In this document: piece after piece, positions 1-4,868 of the stretch | Layout: each line of letters starts with the position of its first letter | Position numbering within the stretch: the first letter of the stretch is position 1 | Origin: Gammaproteobacteria bacterium | GTDB taxonomy: Bacteria; Pseudomonadota; Gammaproteobacteria; Eutrophobiales; Eutrophobiaceae | Assembly (NCBI GenBank): GCA_018676275.1 | Contig: JABHFC010000430.1 | Coordinates: 1-6,778, forward strand | Direction: 5' to 3' | Length of the DNA: 6,778 nt | The notes under the pieces: generated by a model | Told to the model about the DNA's origin: nothing | Database searches by the model: none | What the model saw: the letters and a program-made list of their open reading frames with translations, nothing else | Made by a program: the position numbers and the translations under genes

Positions 1-389
1 GCATCTTCAATGCCGTTACGGGTTTCATTGGTGAATTTGCAAAAATTTACCTTATGCCCATGGGAAGAGATACCCAACATTTTGATATTGGCACCGGCGC
101 AGAAAACCTTATCTTTTGCAGATGTCATAATTACCGCGCCTACTTCCGGATGCTCAAAACGCATTCTTTGAATAGCATCGTATAGCTCAATATCGACGCC
201 GAGATCATAAGAATTCAGTTTTAACTGGTAGCCTGGTTTGAAAGTCGCCGTTTCATCGACATCCATAGATATGGTGCCCACTTTGCCATCGGTCGACATA
301 CGCCAATGCCGATACTGATCTGGACTTGTTTGAAAGTCCGTCATATCCAAACTAGCGTTTGATATGCCCTGTTCATTTAGATTATTCAT
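1..389 (-). CDS. boxC: 2,3-epoxybenzoyl-CoA dihydrolase (benzoyl-CoA-dihydrodiol lyase), N-terminal part, cut by window edge
   Basis: BoxC is the ring-opening enzyme of the aerobic CoA-dependent (box) benzoate pathway. It converts 2,3-epoxybenzoyl-CoA with water to 3,4-dehydroadipyl-CoA semialdehyde and formate in the cytoplasm. About 129 codons lie in the window, with the frame open at base 1. I translated it directly. Recognised BoxC stretches are YRHWRMSTDGKVGTISMDVD (residues 26-45), KPGYQLKLNSYDLGVDIELY (51-70) and KVNFCKFTNETRNGIED (113-129). The crotonase-type oxyanion-hole segment VFCAGANIKMLG is at 95-106. ATG at 389-387 is chosen because it overlaps the boxR stop in the motif ATGAATAA (8-base overlap), which suggests translational coupling. 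A weak GGA lies 11 bases upstream, inside boxR. Met16 is an alternative start. The family name is from memory of BoxC sequences. The catalytic C-terminal majority is outside the window, so completeness cannot be judged. Confidence 0.9.
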   Translation of the reverse strand, partial: MNNLNEQGISNASLDMTDFQTSPDQYRHWRMSTDGKVGTISMDVDETATFKPGYQLKLNSYDLGVDIELYDAIQRMRFEHPEVGAVIMTSAKDKVFCAGANIKMLGISSHGHKVNFCKFTNETRNGIED

Positions 390-1305
390 GTATCACTTTA
401 TCCAATTTGCTTCGAATTTGTGAATCATCAAGTAGTTTTTGTAGCGAGTCCTCAACGCTATCAGCAGAAGTATCAATAATGGTATCTGCCTTACCATATA
501 AAGCTTCACGATCGGCTAATATTCGACGTAAGTCGTCCATTGCCTGCACATTCCCTGCCATAGGACGATAATCCCCCTGGCCAATTACACGTTTCATGTG
601 TTCTTCCGGATCTGCTTTCAACCAGACCGTATAGCAGCGTTTAAGCAGACGCTCATAGGTCCCCGGTTCAGAAACAAGGCTCCCGCCAACAGAAATCACC
701 ACTTTTTCAAAGCGATTTACTGTATTTTCAAGACATTGTCGTTCAAGGCGGCGATAACTGGCCTGCCCGGAGAGTGAGAAAACTTCGTTTATGCTCAAGC
801 CAGCTTCCCGCTCAATTTCCCTGACTAGCTCTACAAAAGGAAAATCCAGTTTTCTGGCTAAAGCCCGTCCCAAAGTGGACTTTCCAGCACCGCGTAAGCC
901 TATCAGCGCAATACGATTTACCCGCTCGGATGGTTCATCGCTCTGCCCCATAACCAAAGCGTATATTTTGCTAATAGCATCTGCTGGCAGTTCATCCAGG
1001 TGCTGCAGTAAAAAAGAATGCTCCACTGAGCGTTCTGCTCCATCGCGCACCAGCTCTTCCAGAGAAACGTCCATAGCAAAGGCAACCTGCCGCAATAAAC
1101 TGATCGATATATTACCTCGACCTGATTCTAATTGTGCGAGGTAACGTTCTGATATATCAGAAGTACTTGATAATATTTTTCTGGATATTCCACGTCTTGC
1201 GCGCAAGGTACGAACCCTTTCACCAAGGATCATCAGATAATCTTCGTGGTCATCAACGACTTTTTGTGACGTTCTTTTCACCCGAGTTGAAGCAGATTGC
1301 ATCAT
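382..1305 (-). CDS. boxR: BoxR-type benzoate regulator: XRE helix-turn-helix fused to a shikimate-kinase-like effector domain
   Basis: Cytoplasmic transcriptional regulator of the box benzoate pathway. In characterised BoxR/BzdR proteins the C-terminal domain binds benzoyl-CoA and this releases the N-terminal domain from DNA. Seen here (307 aa, normal for the family): XRE helix-turn-helix at about residues 26-88 (LGERVRTLRARRGISRK through SLEELV), a linker at about 90-128, then a shikimate-kinase-like domain at 129-290. Its Walker A is GLRGAGKS at 136-143, with SVGGSLV at 205-211 and the lid-type RPMAG at 247-251. The kinase aspartates that hold shikimate are replaced (VELVREIE, 158-165), so it should not be a shikimate kinase. 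The gene overlaps boxC by 8 bases, so the two are co-transcribed. No good ribosome site precedes the tandem ATGs at 1305 and 1302. Met25 (codon 1233-1231), with GAAG 8 bases upstream, is an alternative start directly before the helix-turn-helix. Confidence 0.9.
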   Translation of the reverse strand: MMQSASTRVKRTSQKVVDDHEDYLMILGERVRTLRARRGISRKILSSTSDISERYLAQLESGRGNISISLLRQVAFAMDVSLEELVRDGAERSVEHSFLLQHLDELPADAISKIYALVMGQSDEPSERVNRIALIGLRGAGKSTLGRALARKLDFPFVELVREIEREAGLSINEVFSLSGQASYRRLERQCLENTVNRFEKVVISVGGSLVSEPGTYERLLKRCYTVWLKADPEEHMKRVIGQGDYRPMAGNVQAMDDLRRILADREALYGKADTIIDTSADSVEDSLQKLLDDSQIRSKLDKVIHE

Positions 1306-1344
1306 CAGAATATGTATTATAATTCATCTTTTAAAAAAGAGAGT
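1306..1344 (-). promoter_or_regulatory. Likely boxR-boxC promoter with perfect -10 box
   Basis: Read on the minus strand, TATAAT lies at 1321-1316, ending 10 bases before the A of the first boxR ATG. Transcription would then start near 1310-1308, giving a leader of only a few bases, which agrees with the absence of a Shine-Dalgarno sequence. At a 17-base spacing the -35 hexamer (1344-1339) reads ACTCTC, a poor match to TTGACA. Promoter assignment is inference from motif and position only. Confidence 0.45.
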
Positions 1345-1349
1345 GCACT
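1342..1349. promoter_or_regulatory. Candidate BoxR operator: 8-base palindrome AGTGCACT
   Basis: AGTGCACT is a perfect palindrome and holds the only TGCA in the boxR upstream spacer. Its centre is about 36 bases upstream of the start point predicted from the TATAAT at 1316-1321, so a bound protein would cover the -35 region as a repressor does. From memory, the related regulator BzdR binds operators built around TGCA repeats. Here there is one copy, so the assignment is tentative. Confidence 0.3.
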
Positions 1350-1374
1350 ATAACACTTGTTCGGGGTAAATCAA

Positions 1375-1391
1375 TTAAACAGCTTAAACAG
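1375..1391. repeat. Tandem direct repeat TTAAACAG x2
   Basis: TTAAACAG occurs at 1375-1382 and again at 1384-1391, separated by one base, giving a 9-base period. It lies about 75 bases upstream of the predicted boxR start point, where an activator site could sit. There are only two copies in AT-rich DNA, so it may be chance. Confidence 0.3.
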
Positions 1392-1412
1392 GGAAATATA
1401 CATACTTAATCG

Positions 1413-1449
1413 ATAAGCCAGAGGGAAGCAGCTGTTGGAGAGGGCTTAT
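1413..1449. repeat. Inverted repeat ATAAGCC / GGCTTAT
   Basis: Seven-base arms at 1413-1419 and 1443-1449 are exact reverse complements, with a 23-base interval containing CAGCTG. It lies between the TPR gene stop and boxR. No U-run follows on the minus strand, so it does not look like a standard intrinsic terminator for the upstream gene. It could be a protein-binding site or a weak RNA hairpin. Confidence 0.25.
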
Positions 1450-1518
1450 GGCCTGTATTTTAGGCTAGATCACCGAGTGAGATTAAATGACAAGCTTAAT
1501 TTTAAAGAGAGAGCTGGA

Positions 1519-3108
1519 CTAATCTACCAGGGGTAATCCAAGCTCGAGCAGATGTTGTCTGAAAACCTCTGCAATAGCAGGAACTTTGATCCTTCCTTTG
1601 ATTGATCTGGATATTTTAAAGTCAGGGTTGATTTGAAATATATTATTAATAGCGGCCGCGGCCTGCTCTTTTAAGCCCAATATGCTGTAACTGGCCGCGA
1701 GGAATAAGTGACCTGGTATGAATGCCCGATCTTGTATGATCAGTTTCTCAAATAGATTTTTTGCGTCCTCATAGTCAATATTCATGAAAGCAATCATGCC
1801 TCGAGGAAAATAATATTTTTCCAGCGGGTTAAGACGTCTGGCGCAATCCAGTTTTTCCCTGGCCTCAGCTGTATTCCCTGACCAGGATAGATTCAGGGAT
1901 AGCCAATTCAGAGCTTCAGTCTGGTTAGGATCCAGTTCGATCGCACGACGCCACTCTGTCATTGCCTGAGCATTATCATCCAGCCATTGATGCACCCAGC
2001 CCAGTGAGGCATGAGGTAGTGCTGAATGAGGACAAAGTTCTACAGCACGATTGGCCAAATCCAGAGCCTCATCAAGTATAGATTTAGCTACATTGTCGAA
2101 TCCACTTATCCATTGATATACATAAAGGCGCGATAGTCTTGCGTATGCTTCTGCATACTCTGGATCCAGCGAAATTGCTTTTCTAAACAGGGCCTGTGCT
2201 TGCATTAAGTCTTCACGGCTTGAGTATCGTGCATATTCGACACCCCTGAGAACGCAATCGTATGCTTCAAGACTGCTGGGTTTGTGATATTTCCTCTGTT
2301 CGTCATCGGATTGGCCGAAGGTTACTTCTAATGCAGACACAATTTTCTTCGTTACGTCATCCTGAACCGCGAATATATCATCAAGCTCATGATCGTAACG
2401 CTCGGCCCAAAGTTGTTTTTCATCACTGACATCGACTAATTGGGCTGAAATACGAACTCTTTTGCCCGCCTTTCGCATGTTGCCATCAAGGATATAGTCC
2501 GCACCTAACTCTCGAGCAATTTCCTTAGTACTCAGATCTCTATTCTTAAAACTAAAACTGGATTGGCGAGCAATAACAGATAAGCCTGGCGATTTTGATA
2601 AATCGGTGATGATGTCCTCAGAAATTCCATCAGTAAAATATTCCTGACTGGCATCCCCACTGGTATTGGTAAAAGCAAGAACAGCTATGACCGGTTTGTC
2701 TTCAATCTTTTTTGACCCTGCTTTTAATGAAGATACATCTGAAATTGCGCTACTTTGAAATTGAAAATCAACAATGTATCTTCCTTTACGCATTGCTATC
2801 TGGACTTCATCAATACTGTCAGGATTACTGTAGTATTCCCGAAGTTTTGCACGAAGACGACCTGCTTCTACTCTTACAATTGAATCTATTGCAGGATCAA
2901 AGGAATCATCCCGATCGAACACATCGATACCGATACTGTATTGTTTTAACCTGCTGCCTTCGCCAGCCAGGGTTTTTTCAACGATATATTTCAGAAAACG
3001 GCTTTGACGTTCGCTCTGAACAAATAAATCACTGTTAAGCATTCGTGCGAGGGACTCTCTAATTAGAGTAATTTCATCGGAATTCCAGCTTGCAACAGGC
3101 TTGACCAT
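1519..3108 (-). CDS. Cytoplasmic regulator-like protein: winged-helix-like N-terminal domain, TolB-like domain and TPR repeats
   Basis: The 529-residue protein has three parts. Residues about 14-115 match the winged-helix-like domain that often precedes TolB-like/TPR or class III adenylate cyclase modules, with RFLKYIVEKTLAG at 37-49, SFDPAIDSIVRVEAGRLR at 69-86 and the KGRYIVDF ending at 108-115. Residues 139-262 are a TolB-like domain (VIAVLAFTNTSGD, EYFTDGISEDIITDLS, LWAERYDHELDDIFAVQDD). Residues about 280-495 are TPR-like helical repeats, for example AQALFRKAISLDPEYAEAYA and MTEWRRAIELDPNQTEALNW. No membrane segment or signal peptide is visible and the 116-138 linker is polar, so the protein is expected in the cytoplasm. 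No cyclase catalytic domain is present. It starts 13 bases after the exporter stop, so the two probably share a transcript. The start at 3108 fits the domain boundary, although the AAGAAG upstream is too close to be a good ribosome site. Its role is inferred as sensory or regulatory, with ligand unknown. Confidence 0.8.
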   Translation of the reverse strand: MVKPVASWNSDEITLIRESLARMLNSDLFVQSERQSRFLKYIVEKTLAGEGSRLKQYSIGIDVFDRDDSFDPAIDSIVRVEAGRLRAKLREYYSNPDSIDEVQIAMRKGRYIVDFQFQSSAISDVSSLKAGSKKIEDKPVIAVLAFTNTSGDASQEYFTDGISEDIITDLSKSPGLSVIARQSSFSFKNRDLSTKEIARELGADYILDGNMRKAGKRVRISAQLVDVSDEKQLWAERYDHELDDIFAVQDDVTKKIVSALEVTFGQSDDEQRKYHKPSSLEAYDCVLRGVEYARYSSREDLMQAQALFRKAISLDPEYAEAYARLSRLYVYQWISGFDNVAKSILDEALDLANRAVELCPHSALPHASLGWVHQWLDDNAQAMTEWRRAIELDPNQTEALNWLSLNLSWSGNTAEAREKLDCARRLNPLEKYYFPRGMIAFMNIDYEDAKNLFEKLIIQDRAFIPGHLFLAASYSILGLKEQAAAAINNIFQINPDFKISRSIKGRIKVPAIAEVFRQHLLELGLPLVD

Positions 3109-3121
3109 AGCTTCTTAATTA

Positions 3122-4717
3122 TCAGGCAATAAAGTGCGAACGTTTAGGTCTGGTTCCTTCACGAAGCAGAGAACGGAGTTTATCCTGCAATTCTTTATCA
3201 AGAACCGTCACTCGGGTGTGCTGTCTTAAGTGCTCCAGCCATGAACTGACCATAAATACTTCAACCAGGCAATTTGCCTTCCCTGCCCGGCTGTACATTT
3301 CCCAGAAAAAAGCACCATCGCGTTTTCGAAGTTGTTTTAACTGGGAGCTGAGCCGGAGGAATTCTTTATGATTCTCATCATTTACGGTGTATTCAATGGT
3401 CACCATCACCGGACCGCTATCCGGTCTGATATCGTCAGCAAACTCAGGGGTTGGCCAATGCATTGAAGGTGTTAGATCAACGTGGTCGTCTTCGCCTATA
3501 CGAATATTTCTTATCAGCAATAAACATAGTGCGAGACCAACAGCTGTAATTGTGCAGGTCATCGGGATACCTAACTGGTCAGCCAGTTTGCCCCAAAGAG
3601 CACTACCTAAAGACATACTACCCATCGTCGTTAACATGACCAGTGCCAGACCTCGAGCTCGCACCCAATCCGGTACGGCTAATTGTCCAGCAACGACAAT
3701 TGTAGAAAACAACGCCAACCATGAGCCTCCACTTAAAAAAAGCGCGATAAAGAGCACATAGGTTTCAGTCGAGTTTCCAAATCCGTACAACGTGAGGGCA
3801 TAAATCAAACCTCCGACAGTGACGATAGAGTTTCTTGAGTATTTTCTATTTACCCACCCCATAAGCTGACTGGCGACAATTGCACCAATTCCTATTATCG
3901 CTATTAACCCCCCGTATAATGTTGGTCCACCCTGCAGTACTTTCACTGCAATAACCGGTAACAAAGCCCATATCGCACTACCAAAAAAGAAGAACACCAG
4001 ACCTTTAACAAGCACTGCTTGCAACATTGGTGCATTTTGAGCATAACGCAGACCTGCCCGCATACCTTCCATAAATCGTTCAACAGGCAAAGAGGCTGAA
4101 TCTGCATCAATATTTCTTGGCCAACAATAAACCGCATACATGATGGCAAGGAAAGTAAGCGCATTAAGCAAGAAGACATATGCAGGACCGGCGGACATAA
4201 CCAGCAAGCCTGCGAGTACGGGACCAACAGAGCGGGACACGTTCAAACTCATTGAGTTTAATGTAATAGCTTTTCGTAATTCTTCACGTGGCACCAGGCC
4301 AGGAACAGAAGCGCTTAATGCAGGGCGCATCATTGCGTTTCCTACACCAAGTGAGAAAGTAAGAATCAGCAAGATCCATGGAGTTGTATAATCGGTAAGA
4401 GTTAATATTCCTAACAGGGCTGCCGACAACATCATCCAGATGAAGGTGAAAAGTAAAAAAGTGCGTCGATCAACAATGTCAGCAAGAGTGCCTGCGGGTA
4501 AAGCCAATAAGAAAAATGGCAAAGTCGTTGCTGTTTGAACCAGAGCCACCATAAATGATGAGTCCGTCATTGTTGCCATTAACCAGCCTACCCCCATGTC
4601 GTGCATCCATGTGCCGGTATTGGAAATAGTTACTGCTATCCATATTGTCCTGAATGCAGGATAGCCAAGTGGGCTCCACATTGAGGTCCGGGTGATTTCT
4701 TGCTGAGTATTTGACAT
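3122..4717 (-). CDS. Major facilitator exporter, EntS/MFS_3 type, with soluble C-terminal domain
   Basis: Inner-membrane transporter of 531 residues. About 12 hydrophobic helices are visible between residues 22 and 403. The MFS signature loop GTLADIVDRR is at 76-85 after helix 2, with a weaker counterpart GWVNRKYSR at 287-295 in the second half. Residues about 435-531 form a polar domain that starts VMVTIEYTVNDENHKEF and includes SWLEHLRQH (492-500) and the terminal SHFIA. This tail is typical of the MFS_3 family and resembles the ferredoxin-like fold of antibiotic-biosynthesis monooxygenase domains. Known relatives such as EntS export siderophores or drugs by proton antiport, but the substrate here cannot be told. 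It leads a probable operon with the TolB/TPR gene 13 bases downstream. The start at 4717 lacks a Shine-Dalgarno sequence. Met13, just before the conserved WSPLGYPAFRTIW, is an alternative. Confidence 0.87.
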   Translation of the reverse strand: MSNTQQEITRTSMWSPLGYPAFRTIWIAVTISNTGTWMHDMGVGWLMATMTDSSFMVALVQTATTLPFFLLALPAGTLADIVDRRTFLLFTFIWMMLSAALLGILTLTDYTTPWILLILTFSLGVGNAMMRPALSASVPGLVPREELRKAITLNSMSLNVSRSVGPVLAGLLVMSAGPAYVFLLNALTFLAIMYAVYCWPRNIDADSASLPVERFMEGMRAGLRYAQNAPMLQAVLVKGLVFFFFGSAIWALLPVIAVKVLQGGPTLYGGLIAIIGIGAIVASQLMGWVNRKYSRNSIVTVGGLIYALTLYGFGNSTETYVLFIALFLSGGSWLALFSTIVVAGQLAVPDWVRARGLALVMLTTMGSMSLGSALWGKLADQLGIPMTCTITAVGLALCLLLIRNIRIGEDDHVDLTPSMHWPTPEFADDIRPDSGPVMVTIEYTVNDENHKEFLRLSSQLKQLRKRDGAFFWEMYSRAGKANCLVEVFMVSSWLEHLRQHTRVTVLDKELQDKLRSLLREGTRPKRSHFIA

Positions 4718-4728
4718 GGGCTAGTATA
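4717..4728 (-). promoter_or_regulatory. Possible -10 box of the exporter operon, implying a leaderless mRNA
   Basis: On the minus strand TATACT lies at 4728-4723, ending 6 bases before the A of the exporter ATG. If real, transcription begins at or next to the start codon, which would explain why no ribosome site is seen. At a 17-base spacing the -35 position is GC-rich (GCCCCG) and unlike TTGACA, so support is weak. Confidence 0.25.
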
Positions 4729-4823
4729 TTAACACTTACTGAAAGCGGGGCCCTGTCATGTTTTTGAGCAGGTTTCCTGCAAAAGACTATTGGGTATTTT
4801 CCCTGGAGCCGTGTTATATCGTG

Positions 4824-4845
4824 ATTTGGTTCGAGCGAGCCAAAT
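4824..4845. repeat. Hairpin in the kinase-exporter spacer
   Basis: Arms 4824-4832 (ATTTGGTTC) and 4837-4845 (GAGCCAAAT) pair over nine positions with one mismatch, around a 4-base loop. It lies 24 bases after the kinase stop codon. In the direction of the kinase transcript no U-run follows, so an intrinsic terminator is not supported. It could stabilise the 3' end of the kinase mRNA or be a binding site. The rest of the 151-base spacer (4718-4868) shows no gene. Confidence 0.3.
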
Positions 4846-4868
4846 TTAAATATTGCTACAATAAAAAA

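Noticed and set aside
359..571. Short plus-strand reading frame, 70 codons
   Set aside because: It lies antisense to boxR and boxC, has a low-complexity Ser-rich translation and no recognisable domain: a shadow frame.
382..1305. Annotation as shikimate kinase (aroK)
   Set aside because: The protein has an N-terminal XRE helix-turn-helix, lacks the shikimate-binding Asp and overlaps boxC, so it is a BoxR regulator rather than an aromatic amino acid biosynthesis enzyme.
2712..3038. Plus-strand reading frame of 108 codons
   Set aside because: Antisense to the conserved N-terminal domain of the TolB/TPR gene, Leu/Gln/Tyr-rich with no family resemblance.
1519..3108. Class III adenylate cyclase
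   Set aside because: The N-terminal and TolB-like domains often accompany cyclases, but no cyclase catalytic domain or its metal-binding aspartates are present here.
3387..3761. Plus-strand reading frame of 124 codons
   Set aside because: Antisense to the exporter gene, whose translation is clearly a real MFS protein.
3943..4227. Minus-strand reading frame rich in Cys, Leu and Met within the exporter
   Set aside because: It is an alternative frame of the same DNA. The hydrophobic composition follows from the membrane-protein codons of the true frame.
4762..4784. GCAGG-TTT-CCTGC hairpin flanked by T and A runs as a terminator
   Set aside because: In both directions the U-run comes before the stem and an A-run after it, opposite to an intrinsic terminator, and the core stem is only five pairs.
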